Part shown: positions 1 to 11,211 of the stretch, one piece after another
Numbering within the stretch: position 1 is the first letter of the stretch
How the letters are laid out: each line of letters opens with the position of its first letter
Assembly: GCA_973895155.1 (NCBI GenBank)
Contig: OZ316891.1
Location: 10,106,001-10,170,000, forward strand
DNA: 64,000 nt
Reading direction: 5' to 3'
From: Marsupella aquatica
Taxonomy: Eukaryota > Marchantiophyta
Translations under genes and position numbers: made by a program
Notes under the pieces: model-generated
What the model saw: only the letters and a program-made list of their open reading frames with translations
Told to the model about the DNA's origin: nothing
The model's database searches: none

Positions 1-950
1 ACTATTATCAGGCACTCTGGCTGGCATGATGAATCCCACCACGTTTGTTTAGTGACCTCAGTGCCCCTCGTTGAATGTAAATAGAGGTGACACATTCAAG
101 CCCTACGGTAGCCATTTCACAGACTTACCCTCACCTTGCCTACCCATCGTCTTCTTGTCACACCCCAACTTCACATCCCAATTTCAAGTATGCTCCGCAG
201 TTAGTTTAGCATACTTGAGAGCATAGCATCTGGTAGTATCACGATGAAGCACACTTATTGCGCAATTCTCATCCTTGTGTCCAGCTTGCCTGACTGCCTC
301 ACCCTTCCCCAAGGGAAACAATCGCTTGTAAGTATTGGGTCTAGGCCAAAGATCTTTCTAAGAACCAGGGCATGATGGCCCAAATTTCTGCACTAAATGA
401 GAGAGCCTTTTTGTTTTTACAGTGTTCGGATGGTTGAAGACTCCACTAATTCAGCCACAGGGTGAACTCACGACGTGTCCAAAAGGGCAGATGTATGACA
501 CCAGTGAGCTACAGCTCGTTCAGAGCATATTTGCTTTTGAAAATGATTTATATGTGATTTTCCCAGGTAATTGCCCTAAGGTAACGTCATTTATATGTGA
601 TATTCCCAGGTGTGCAGACGTTACCTTAGGGCAACAGGCAATGACATGTATTGGGTCCAAGTAGAGGGCATTAAGTGCACCTCAAGAAAACAAATGTTCA
701 AAATCATTGGACTAAATATGTTTTAGTATGCTCTGAGTCTGAAGGATCGTCTAGGCAGGAAACATTCTCGACTTCGTCAAGCTAAGGAGCTGATTGATCA
801 GGAGCGTTATGTGTGGATGTGTGGATGGGCCACGGTGGCGTTTGAATTTCATCTGGATAAGGGGTGCTTTACTACTCTGGCATCGCCTTACAAGATTGAC
901 TATTGCTGTGTTAAGTCATTTCTCATTTTTGGTGTAGGACAGGGTTCAAT
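1..950. other. Intergenic, no recognisable gene
   Basis: I see no protein family here. A stretch from 728 has a splice-acceptor-like TTTTAG before it and stays open on the plus strand for about 200 bases, but its translation resembles nothing I know and no matching donor is obvious. It could be a 5' exon of the decayed KAPA synthase downstream, but nothing ties it to that gene. The only clear structure is the inverted repeat at 571-634. Confidence 0.4.
571..634. repeat. Perfect 18-bp inverted repeat
   Basis: TTGCCCTAAGGTAACGTC at 571-588 is exactly reverse-complemented at 617-634, with a 28-base loop. Each arm also sits beside a near-identical direct copy of a short phrase (TTATATGTGAT, then CCCAGGT). 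No coding or RNA-gene context explains it. It looks like the centre of a small foldback element. Confidence 0.8.
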
Positions 951-954
951 CTAC

Positions 955-1225
955 GTCAGTCATACAACCAGAGCATAAACCAAGACACATGATGTTCAAA
1001 TCACTTGGTTTGTAGATCATAAATATAATGTAGTGGTTTATGTTTTGATATACTAAGTGCATAAACCAAGACACACGTTCAAAGCACTTGGTTTGTAGAA
1101 TGTTAATATAATGTAGTGCTTTATGTATTGGTGTACTGAGCAGTTTAACATGAAGTGGTTTGTAGATCATTAATACAATGTAGTGGTGTATGTTTTGGTG
1201 TACCTAGCAGATTAACATGCAATGG
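955..1225. repeat. Three degenerate tandem copies of a MITE-like unit
   Basis: A unit of about 90 bases is repeated roughly three times. Each copy carries variants of CATAAACCAAGACACA, CACTTGGTTTGTAGA and TAATGTAGTGGTTTATG. The first and last phrases of a unit are partly complementary, giving a foldback. A single cleaner copy of the same family lies at 5963-6093. Confidence 0.7.
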
Positions 1226-2367
1226 TGCAGGGCCTGCTTTACACCTGAACTTGCACTTTTTAGGTACTCTAGCTTTAATTGATGTGTTCCTTTTAGGTTC
1301 TTGTATTGTGGTACTTTTAAGGTTCTGGTTTTAGGTTTTCTCCTGGGGCTTCAGAGTTGCCCTCTGGCCTCTCTGATGGAAATTATGTACTCCCTTGGTT
1401 CCTGGATTAATGTGGATTAATGTGCTGCCTGCTATAATAACATCTGTGTGGAGCAGCAACATATAAGCGGGTCGTGTAGAGGGGATTGAGATGTAGGGTT
1501 TTGGGTTTAGTATTCATGTCAATCCGAAGAATTGGAAGTGGGTTGTTGACAGGGTGAGGTTTGGAGCTTCAACAATTGAAGACGGGCTAAACAGGTTGGC
1601 TTGTCCAGGGCAAGAGAGAATTTTGAAGAGCTCTGTTTTGCTATGTCAATGATTGATGCTTGCTAGCTGAAGAAGTTCGTTGTTGATATTGAGCAGCAAG
1701 ACATAGGGAACATGTTTGCTGAGAGGCAGCCACAGGAAATAAATCGACAGCAGAGCGGAGACCGTAAAGAGGTGGCCTGCCATCGACCCCTGTGTCTGCA
1801 TCGGTGATCGAACCGGGGATCGAACGAAGGAGAATGAGACCGGAGAAGTCGGGGGATAATAAGAGCAATTGGCCTTTCAATTGGTGGAACTTGGAAACTA
1901 CGTTGGAGCTCCTAGCTGGCACGGATTGGGCGAAACGTGGCAAAGTGGAGAAAGATTGTAGCCAACCTTACCAATCCGTGTGGGCATCATTGCAGAGTAA
2001 ACTTACAGAAATTGGCCGACACAAACGGGCCGGTTAGAACTTGAAATTCAGCAGAATCTATATGGCTAAGAGAAGATTTGTGAAGGCTACAAAGCTTTGA
2101 GGTCGAAATAGCCATACTCATGGCCTCTTAATTTTTACTGAATGGACTGTAGATGGCCATCAACAAGCTCTTGTAGGGAAAAACATAATGTGGGCGAATG
2201 CTACTGCTCCACAGGGCCCACGTTCTGATCCAGAGGTTTGATAGGTTTATGATCTAGCTTTACAAGGAAGAAGTCGATTGGAATTCAGCACCGTTTTGCT
2301 ATCATGTGAAGAATGAAATAAAGGCCTTTGCAGGCATTTGCACTGGTTGCTCTATTTGACAGGATAG

Positions 2368-5300
2368 CAGGCCCGTCAATCTGGCATAGGTCCAAGACAT
2401 GAGGATACATCACAGGCCCCAGATGCGGTTGCATCTCATAAGCTGCTGCTCTTTTGTGGAAACGATTATCTGGGCCTGTCTGCTCATCCTGCAGTTTGTA
2501 CTGCGGCGGCCAAGGTGAGTGTCAGAGTGAGAGTATGCAAACATAGGGATATATTGCTCTTCCGTTGTCCCAACTTCAGCTTGATGGTATATGCAGACTT
2601 AGCTATGATTCAATCTAGTGCAATGGATGTTGAAATAAATTAGATTCTTCTTTGTTGGACCTGGTTCGTCTTTTGGATTAGTGTTTTGCCGGTGATAAGA
2701 CATTTGGTATTCTGACACAAGAATGGCTGTCTTGTCCTACGTCTTTATACCGTTATTGAATGGGCAGTACTGGAATGTGGAATGGGACCGAGGGCTGCTG
2801 CACTTGTTTGTGGCTATACCCATCACCATTGTAATTAAGCTGGAGTCCGCCCTCGCAGAATTAAAACATACAGAAGTAAGTGCCTTAAGTAAATGGAAGA
2901 ATGGTACATTTCAGTTCTTTTAGTAATAAACTGACTAAAGTCTGATCAGGGGGACAAATTCTGGGCCTTACCTGTTATCTTGTTTAGATTGAAGTGACTT
3001 GTGAGTAGAAACTAGTGTTGGAAGTTGGAAAAGAGAAGCCAATATTTGTGGGGGAGGAAAGAGAGAGCCTATGCACAGAAAGACAATAATTAAAATTATA
3101 AAAGACAAAACCTTCTATATGATCCGCGAAGTAATTCATTGATGTTTGACAACGAGTTACATAACAGTATCTCATTTACAAAGTATGCTCAACGTTCTTG
3201 TCATCGCAGAAGTGTTTATTATGTCCTACTGGCTTTGCCGCAAACATGGCAGTGATGACAGCCCTTGCTAGTGTCATAAAAGGAGGAATCACCGAAAAGG
3301 AGGGTTCTTTTGCTATCTTCTCAGATGCGTTGAATCATGCATCGATCATCAATGGTGTGCATCTTGCACAAAAGACTGGTCGAGCTCAAGTCTACCTATA
3401 CAGACACTCCGATATGGACCATTTGGAACAGCTTCTGTGAGTTTGGCTTTGCTATTCCTATCAGACCTATATGAGTAGTTTTGGAACCATGATAGCTGCA
3501 AGGGCACTTGAATCTTTTGGCTTTCACCATGGCCAAAGTCTCTCAACTGCCTGCTCTGAATTGGATAGGCTATTCCGGTTTGTTGGATTAACTTTTCAGG
3601 TCTAAACATAATTTTTTTAGATTCAACTCCTAAAACCTTCATCTTTGGACATGACAGGCTGCAGTGCAAGGAGGGTGGTCGTCACAGAAAGGTAGCATTT
3701 TTTTTTGCCTCATCTTGGAATCACAAGTCCAGGGCTTGTTGATCAGGGTACCTCAAGCAATGATTATTGTACAACAAAAAAAACATCACTGAGCAAATTA
3801 GTAGTCAACTGGCTACCTCTCGCCATAAATGTACGCGGAGCTTCTTAGCGATTCATCAATCATAAGAAAAGGAGAGGGGCAAAGCAGCTATTTGGAATGG
3901 TGATGCGGAAAATGCAATGGTCTAGCAAATCCTTGAGGGGCTTACAGATTCAGTCGTGTTGGTCAGGGTAGCTCAAGTGGTGACTATTGAATAATTATGA
4001 ATAAAATGCCCCTACTTTACAAAATGCATTTCTTCCAAATGAGCATTCCTACCGTAATTGATGAAGCTGAGAAGAGGAGAAACACATGTCTAAGCAATCA
4101 GCCTGGTATGACACCATTGGATGAAAAGTTCATTGAATTGATGGACATAATTTGGATGTTGCAGCCTCTTTAGGATGGATGGAGACTTTGCCAAAATGAC
4201 GGAGCTGGTTGTGCTCCGAAAAAAGTACAGCTTTTTACTAGTTGTTGATGACATAAGTATATATCATTCTCGAATGGCATATTGAGATAGTGGTACGAAT
4301 TTAGTAACTTTGAAATGACCTTGGTAGTCCACATAAAACAATCGTCTAAGAATTGTTTAGAACCTTCAAATTCACTCTACATTTTTGCTTGCTGGATTCA
4401 ATCACTTTATTTAAGACGTTTCATATCAATTGAAGACAATATCAGCTTTGTGTCGACACCACTAAACTAATACTCCGACCAAATTACTTGAAGTTTATCC
4501 TTTGTGTTGAAAGGTCCTTGCCAATAAGTACTTTCTCAATTCAGTGGTTGGTTGATCCTTTTGGAATCCAGGCACATGGTACTTTGGTTTGTGGAGACAA
4601 TGGGGGAGGTGTAGCTGAGGCATTTGGTGTTGAAAAGGACATTGATATTTGTGTGGGGCACCCTAAGCAAGGCTATCGGCTGTCTAGGAGGCTTTATTGC
4701 CACAAGGTTCCCCTCTTTCTCATCCTGTCTTCTGTTGCAAGGGTTCTCAAAAGGGAAACTTCAACTTCACTTCGTAGCCATTGATAGTCTCTCAGTGAAA
4801 CTTTCCATCAGCATGAGAATCAAAACCATTTATACTAAACCGTCTGAATTTTTTGTCCAGCCGACAGTGGAAAAAGTGGATTCAGTCGAGAGGTCGCTCA
4901 TTCATATTCTCAACTGCCCTTCCAATACCAGTAGTTGCTGGTGCACATGGTAATCCTTATGACCTCTTCCACTTCCTTGCATAATGGTCGCCTCGGGCTG
5001 CTGTGAGACATTGCTTCTAAGACTTGCAGATGCTTCGTCATTACTCATAGACCGAACTTTAATTTTCCATTCTTCTGTTTCAGCGGCAACATTAGTTGCA
5101 CAGGCAGAAAAATGGAGGCGCCTGGCTGTTTGGGACAAAGTTCAACAACTATCAATCGGACTTGGAGTGAAGTTCGTCAGCCCCAGTATTCCCATTGTCA
5201 TTGGAGGCGCAGATGAATCTGATTTTGCCAGCAGGTGGAGTGTTTGTTTGCCTCTCTTGTGTTAGAAATCATTTCTCACATTGAGGTGAGGATGTTTTAT

Positions 5301-5653
5301 TTTCGTGGTTTGCCCCTTTACCAGCCACTGAGGTTATGCATTGCATTTATTGCAGGGAGCTACTGAAGTCTGGGTTCCATGTCTTTGCTATCCGTCATCC
5401 GACTGTCAAGGAAGGTGCCTCAAGGTACTGGCACACCAGATAGTGGAATGGAAGATTTTATCCAATTTCATGGTTACTGTTTCTCGAGAACAGATGATGA
5501 CTAACAATGAAATTCACTGTACTCCAGAACTAACTTCCCGTATCTTCTTGCAGACTTCGAATAACAGTATCAGCGGTTCACACAAAAGCAGACGTTGATG
5601 CTTTACTATCTGCGCTTCCCCTTTGGAGAAAGGAAAATCTCAATTTTTTCTAA
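2368..5653 (+). pseudogene. KAPA synthase (8-amino-7-oxononanoate synthase) pseudogene
   Basis: Intact family members are PLP enzymes joining pimeloyl-CoA and alanine in biotin synthesis. Recognisable exons are 2368-2514 (NDYLGLSAHPA), about 2779-2875 (GMGP, VCGY), 3210-3436 (CPTGFAANM, FSDALNHASI), 3665-3691 (RRVVVTES), 4165-4252 (SLFRMDGDF), 4572-4706, 4861-4949 (SRGRSFIFSTA), 5094-5234, 5356-5424 and 5554-5653 ending in TAA. Order and content follow plant bioF-like genes. Several lesions are visible. TGGAATG is tandemly duplicated at 2771-2784. There is a frame change and a TAA between the CGYTHHH and LESALAEL segments (about 2830-2840). An extra C near 4659 shifts the frame just before the PLP-lysine motif (TLSKA is read one frame over). 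The donor after the VVDD motif reads AT instead of GT at 4253. Conserved residues S and P of SMDGDFAP are replaced by R and K. Exons before 2368 were not found. A functional paralogue elsewhere is likely, but that is inference. Confidence 0.88.
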
Positions 5654-5962
5654 ATGATGCGCCTTTACAATGGCTGGCTGCCCTCTTATTCACGTAAAAA
5701 GAATGCAGCAGGCGATAAGTTACAAGTTTTTTTGTCCCCAAAGCTCTAACTATTATTATTGTCACCGAGCGTTCATCAGAAACCCAGGATGTACGACACG
5801 CAGAAGATCAACGCCTTGCGACTTCAATACGGTGCGGCACACAAAGGTTGTTGAGGGTGACGCAGCAAACTAGCCTGGCCACCTGAGGATATGTACATCT
5901 TTCGTCCAACACATGGGTGTTCATCTTTCTCTTATTTTTGACCAAAGACTCAGGAACATACC

Positions 5963-6093
5963 TTAAGCTAAATCTACATAGCCATACAACCAGAACATAA
6001 ACAAAGACACATATAGTTCAAATCACCTGGTTTGTAGATCATAAATATATTGGTTTATGTTCTGGTCCGGAGCACATTAACTGTAGATTTAAC
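5963..6093. mobile_element. MITE-like foldback element
   Basis: ACCAGAACATAAAC at 5989-6002 is perfectly reverse-complemented at 6053-6066. The outer ends also pair: TTAAGCTAAATCTACA on the left and TGTAGATTTAA on the right. TTAA-like ends may be the target site. The interior (TTCAAATCACCTGGTTTGTAGATCATAAATAT) is shared with the tandem copies at 955-1225. The element is non-autonomous, about 130 bp, with no coding capacity. The superfamily is undetermined. Confidence 0.65.
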
Positions 6094-6860
6094 ACACAAT
6101 CAGGAACATTGTACATTGTGAGTGTAGACTAATTTCGAGGTGGGCAACTTTTCTACAATTTTTAGGTGTTCAAAATCTCAGACCCCTTCTCAAAGAATAT
6201 CCGATGCTCCGGTATCTTTTGGACATCTTCATACTTTCAATTGCATCACATATTGAAATGCAATTATCAAGCTTGACCGTTTGTAAGTAGAACATCGGCA
6301 CTTAAATTCACCTTGTGTGTAAATTCACTTAAAATTCGTGTGTTACACTTGTCGTTTCTTTTGCATGTAGAACAGTCCGTGTTCAGAATTTGTTCACTAA
6401 ATTGAGTCGTTGTGGGCGACAGTGCAGTGGGATCATCACCAAAACGATCTGTACAGTGAATGAAATATTTACAAGCATTGGCCTTATATTACAGTGGAGA
6501 CTGCCTTATTGTCTGTACATCAAAGGGATGCATGGATTGGATGGAAGGGTGCCTGGAGTCCCCGTTGATGAAACGAAAGTGAAGAAATTCCTCACTCTTC
6601 CCCTAGAAATTCTCCATACCGAGAGCACAATTCTCTACTATACCAATCTACGTTCTACTTACTACATTCCTCCAAAAAGAAACACTCATGAATGCTCAGC
6701 CTCCTAACACCGTCTGAAAGGGTGTCGTGCTCAGAGCCTCGGCATTCTAACAAAACTCCTAGGCTGCCCGGTTGAGCGATGGAGCACGGGCATTACCAGA
6801 AACTCCAATCAATGCTACTAACTGAGAGGTGGATGGCGTTTTTGATTTACCTTGTGGCCA
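6094..6860. other. Intergenic, no recognisable gene
   Basis: An open stretch at 6390-6707 has no similarity to a family I recognise, no convincing splice sites and ordinary base composition. I treat it as chance. Confidence 0.4.
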
Positions 6861-7400
6861 TCAATCCGTGTCCCTGTGAAGGCCGGCAGCAGGAGGGTAA
6901 CAACCTTCCAAAAGAATTAGAAAAAATGGAAACACTCACGCAGTAGTGCTGGACAAGTTGAAGCAGAGCTGTCTGGCCCCAAATTCGTTCTCAACCTCTC
7001 CCACGGTCCAGTTGCTGAAGAGATCTCTGCGCACCGCATGGCAGCGAGTCAGCCGAGGCTCAGTAAACACCATCCGATCCAATGAAACTTCTGGTTGTTG
7101 TCTCCCGAACGACGCCATTGATCCTCCTCTGTGCGACACTTTTGCTGACCGTGCAGCCGAATTCCTGAAGGTTCTTCCCCTCTCAACGCCATCAGGTGTG
7201 TGGTGCCGCTGACCGTCATTGTGTGAAGTGGTCTTGTTGTTGTGCTTCGAGAAGCACGCCGAGGCACCCCCGCACCCTTCTTGCCCATCATCAGAGTGGA
7301 CGGACCTCACAGACATGTTCTGCGTGCGGAACGAGTTGTCCATCCGAAATGAGTCAGTCGAATTATCCAATGCGTGACACGCCAGGCATGCCAAAGCCAT
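6861..7400 (-). CDS. Small conserved-looking plant protein, two exons, function unknown
   Basis: Exon 1 runs 7400-6940 and ends at a perfect donor (TGC|GTGAGT). A 66-base intron follows, then an acceptor (TTCACAG) and a 13-base terminal exon at 6873-6861. The two exons join in phase to give 157 residues. The ATG at 7400 is in good context (AATCATGGC). The N-terminus has MALACLACHALDNSTDSFR followed by a Ser-rich stretch. The C-terminus has a basic and aromatic block, CHAVRRDLFSNW. This arrangement (Cys-rich start, DSFR, a late AVRRDL-x-x-W block) resembles a plant family of unknown function as I remember it, but I cannot name it. The protein has no membrane segment and no clear targeting peptide. 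The very short last exon is inferred from splice signals only; reading through exon 1 would stop at 6936 instead. Confidence 0.6.
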
Positions 7401-7675
7401 GATTGCGGATCGAAGAAGAGAAGGTCAGCTCAGCTCAGCTCAACTTCCAACGCACCCAACTCTTATCTGCAATCAACCGCAAGAGAAATCTTGAGATAAG
7501 CCATCCTCCAAAACATTCCGCATCCCAAATTCGCAGCACCCGTGTACCCAAAATGCCTACCCATCCCACCAAAAGGATCCCAAAAGCGAAAGAGAAGCTT
7601 TCAACAGAAAACGACGATACCCCATCCGCATCCCAACTTTGAGACACACATGTGACTTAAACCGCCACTGAAGTG

Positions 7676-7885
7676 TCCAACAATTCTCCCTTTTTCACTT
7701 TCCTTAATTCTTCTCATTCTTCTCCTCTCCTCTTTGCATATGGCTCCTTTTTCACTTTCCTCTCCCTTTTTCACTTTCCTCTCATTCTCTCACTTTCCTC
7801 TCCCTTTTTCACTTTCTTCTCATTCTCCATGTTACATATTGCTCCTTTTTTACTTTCTCATTCTCTCTCATTCTCCTTCTCTCCT
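7676..7885. repeat. Polypyrimidine tract of short CT-rich repeats
   Basis: Repeated TCCCTTTTTCACTTTCCTC and TTCTCATTCTCC phrases make one strand almost purely pyrimidine for about 200 bases. It lies about 280 bases upstream of the start codon of the minus-strand gene at 6861-7400, so it could be part of its promoter. It could also be simple-sequence expansion. Confidence 0.75.
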
Positions 7886-8075
7886 GTTCCATAATGCTGC
7901 TCCACAAATTCAGGAAAGGATACTATTTATGGTGTAACCAGGTCTTTGTCATGGCTAGTGGTGGGTTAAGAGAAAAGATGTTCCTACAAGCGATAGCTCC
8001 AATAATAAGTCTTGTCACCTTGTTCACTATGCCTGCTTCTTTGGACTACTGTAGCGGGTTTATAGAACTAGATAT

Positions 8076-8404
8076 TAGGTGAGTTGGCTAGGGGATGAGC
8101 CTGGAACTCGAAGGTCGAGGTTCAATCCCCTCTCCACACACACACAGGGGTGTGGAGGGTATATGTGTGTGGTGGGATGAGTTTTGTGGATAGTGGATGG
8201 GAGTTCTGATTTTCTACTCGGCCCCTTGTTGTCTACTTTGTGGCCCTTCTTTAATCCTCTCTCCCTCCTGGTGTGGGTCCCTGTTGAATCGTGGGGGCTC
8301 ACCCTGAAATGAGTTCCCTAAAATGAATGTAAGTCACTATTGGGGTGGGGAGAGATTACTAAGTGTTCTTCCCCATTCCCGTTCAAGACAAAAACAAAAA
8401 AAAA
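8076..8404 (+). mobile_element. Candidate tRNA-derived SINE
   Basis: The head (8079-8130) looks like a tRNA gene remnant. An A-box-like GTTGGCTAGGGGATGAGC is followed about 25 bases later by a good B box, GAGGTTCAATCCC, the internal promoters of RNA polymerase III. The body has no open frame. The element ends in an A-rich tail (GACAAAAACAAAAAAAAAC, to 8404). A clear target duplication is not visible: ACTAGATATTAG before the head and ACTAATTATTAG after the tail are similar but not identical. Confidence 0.55.
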
Positions 8405-9419
8405 CTAATTATTAGAACATCCATCTTCCAGCCCATGCGAGTCTCTGAACCAGCTCAGCCTCAACTCCTGGTCCTCTGACAAAAATTGGTATGTAAGGTC
8501 ACTAATGTGAATTCTCTCTAAGTGCATGCTCTTGGTAAGCCGGATCCGGCATGCACTAAACCGGAGTTGCATTCCTTGATAAGTGCACCCCCTCAAATGT
8601 GCACTTAACAATAAGTGTGCTTGATTTGAATTCCTTTGGTTAATTTAGAGCCCCTCTGGTAGTGAGTAGTCACCCTCATACCTGCCCTGATTCTGTGCCC
8701 GCCCTCCTTAATAAGTGCCTTCTATACTCTACTAAGAAGGGGCATGCATTTATCCGTAAATGCAATTTCATGATTTTGTGCATTTACTGATAAGAGCATA
8801 GAGACACTTATCAAGGGTCAGCACTTGTAAAGTTGTTGTTTAGCGAATTAATTTTATCCCTGTGTGCGCTTACAAAAATAGTTTATCCGTAAGAAAAAAG
8901 GGAAGAACAAAAGAACAGGATAACCTGCACTAATCGAGGGTATGTAGTTTGGAGTGTGTGCTAAGAGAGAGCCTTCTGTACCTTATAACCTCATCCACAC
9001 CCCTTGAAGGTTAAAGGCCTCTATCTGCAATAAGGACGACCCTCATGGAATCATAGCTTTTGTCAGAGAACAGTATGTTGTCGGTGAATTCTGCATTCCA
9101 CACTTACCTCCACTGGCTGAATGTTGTTGGCTCATGCTGATACGACCATGAAGCAAGCTTTCATAACGTTCAAGAGGCTCTCACAATTTTCTTCTTGACA
9201 TTCTGCTCCTAATGCTATGAAACTGACCCCGTTCCATAAGAGTAACATGGTATGGGCATAAGGTTACACCCTCGGCCGCAATCATCAATTTAGGGCGTCT
9301 CAAGGCTTTGAAATTATGGATGATGGCATTTGGCCATAGAGGAATGATAGTAAATTTTTCACAAGGTAATTTATTACTTTGTTTTAATGGCATAAGATCA
9401 ATACTTATGGACTATGAAT

Positions 9420-9740
9420 TTGGTTAGTCCATAATTGATACGCCCTAAATTGGACTACTACTAAATTGGTACGCCCTAAATTGATAGTACATAATTTGAT
9501 TACTAATTTGGTATGCCCTTATCTAACCCAATGAGATGGACCTTAACTCTCTAGTTATGGACACCCTAAATTGGATGCCCTAAATTTAGTCCATATTTAG
9601 GACGTCCTAAATTGGTACACCCTAAATTACGGATTATCAATTTAGGTTATGAACACCCTAAATTATGAACTATCAATATAGGGTTATGGATGCTCTAAAT
9701 GACTAAATTGGTACGCCGTAATCAAATTGGTAGTTTACAT
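9420..9740. repeat. AT-rich stretch with many CCCTAAATT motifs
   Basis: At least seven copies of (C/T)CCTAAATT, usually preceded by TACG or ACAC and followed by GGTA, lie within about 320 bases in an otherwise AT-rich background. CCCTAAA is the plant telomere repeat unit, but here the copies are spaced 13-50 bases apart and carry extra bases. This is at best telomere-box-like, not a telomere tract. Confidence 0.6.
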
Positions 9741-9892
9741 TTTTTGCGTCTATAACTTATAACTGGTAACTACAGTAGGGACTTAATTAAGGTACATCAA
9801 ATCGTTAGCTGTGAGACACCCTTTTAATTAAATGGGGAAGTTGAGATTTCAGCGAATCATTCTTCAGCGCGCCCCTACCGGTCTCTACCACA

Positions 9893-10279
9893 GTGTCATC
9901 ATCCTTCACGCACGGTGCCACCGACTCCCCGCCCACTGACGGTGCAAGAAAATATACGGCCAAGATGTACTCCTCAACTCAGCAGCAGAGAAGAGGCCGT
10001 TCGATTGGGCGCTTTGTCCTGTATCTGTTGCTTCAGAAACTGAATCTGCCCCGAGGACACGTGCCAATCCCAGACAGATCACAGCTGATTGCTGAAGAGT
10101 GCGGTCCCGATGCCCCCCCTAGTTCGGTGGCTAACAGGGGCCGTGGGATTCCCCGGCCCACCGGATCTTTCTTCGAACTTCTGCAGCGCGGATTTGCATG
10201 TGGTGCGAGAGAGACCGTTTCCGTACACTGTACTGGGGTGACCTGGCGGGCCCAACTGCCCCAGAAAGAAAGCGTTTGA
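9893..10279 (+). other. GC-richer open stretch, unassigned
   Basis: This segment is noticeably richer in GC than its surroundings and open on both strands (128 residues plus strand, 113 residues minus strand at 10374-10033). Neither translation shows a domain, repeat or targeting signal that I recognise. It may be a decayed gene fragment. I do not claim an expressed product. Confidence 0.25.
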
Positions 10280-10406
10280 GAGCGTGCGTTTTTTCCTCCG
10301 TTGGCTAAATCTACATCTACACTAGAGATATTAATTTGGAATGACTGTAATGAACTCTTGCCAGCTTTTGACACTAAAAGAAACGTTGAGATTTGGAATT
10401 GAACGA

Positions 10407-10482
10407 AACATATTTACTTTTTCCACTAAAACAAACAGGCCAACATATTTACTTTTTCCACTAAAACAAACGTTGGCCTGTT
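10407..10482. repeat. 30-bp direct repeat nested with an 11-bp inverted repeat
   Basis: AACATATTTACTTTTTCCAC and the ten bases after it occur at 10407-10436 and again at 10442-10471. AACAGGCCAAC at 10434-10444 is exactly reverse-complemented at 10472-10482, so the second direct copy forms the loop of a hairpin. Confidence 0.85.
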
Positions 10483-11099
10483 ATCTTCTTATCTGAAATT
10501 TATTGTCACTGGCAAAATTTTGCTAGTTTTTTGGACTTCCATTAGGGCGATCCAAACCTGCCCAACACTGTTTTTGGTGGTGTCCACAGAGTGAGAAGTG
10601 CGACTCACTGGAATGAGTGTGTGGGGGGTGGGCATGGGAAACTAGCTTTGGTGGGTTCCTTGCTTTGACTGGGGGTTGGAAGACTCAAATGTGGGTGAAT
10701 AGCGTGAACTGACTTGGTTACCAGTGAGTTATGGTTAGTGGCTGAGTGTTGATACCAAGAATGGTCACTTTACTGCCTGAAGACACTATGGGAACCAAAA
10801 ATATCGCCCAACAAGCTCTCCATCATGGCCCTCATTGCCGAGTTTTGGCTGCTGGGAAAAGGGCCAGTTGGGCAGGTTTGAGATGCCCTATGAGGATGTG
10901 TGAAAGCAATGCCACTCTTATTTTCCCTTCCAACACTTTTTGGTCTGGTCCTGGTTTCAAAACTCAGTGCTATGCATCCTGGACCCCTACAAGGAGCTGC
11001 AAATGTTTATTTCCATATAGTATTGTCTCTAAACCCTCAAAAGATTGAAATGGATGCAACTAATAATTGACTTTAAAACAACTCAGGGGTAGTTCATGT

Positions 11100-11211
11100 A
11101 TGGTGACTACTGATCCTACATCGTGGCAAGCAGTGGGCCGAAGCAAATGCTGATTGGAGTGCTTATTTTGTCTATAATTTTAGATCACCTCTACAGGTGG
11201 TCTAAAATTTC
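11100..11211 (-). repeat. Foldback end of a dispersed repeat family
   Basis: AATTTTAGATCACCT (11176-11190) and AGGTGGTCTAAAATT (11195-11209) form a 15-bp hairpin with one wobble pair and a 4-base loop. Read on the minus strand, the hairpin is followed by a CCCACTGCTTGCCA, TGTAGGAT, CACCATAC series. The same series follows GGTGGTCTAAAATT at 30174-30260 on the plus strand. The two loci are therefore copies in opposite orientation. Confidence 0.7.

Noticed and set aside
2723-2923. A 66-residue membrane-like peptide
   Set aside because: This is the wrong frame across a KAPA synthase exon. The true reading (GMGP, VCGY) lies one frame over until the downstream lesion.
7049-7291. Alternative frames overlapping the small gene at 6861-7400
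   Set aside because: They are shorter, lack the conserved-looking motifs and do not end at splice sites.
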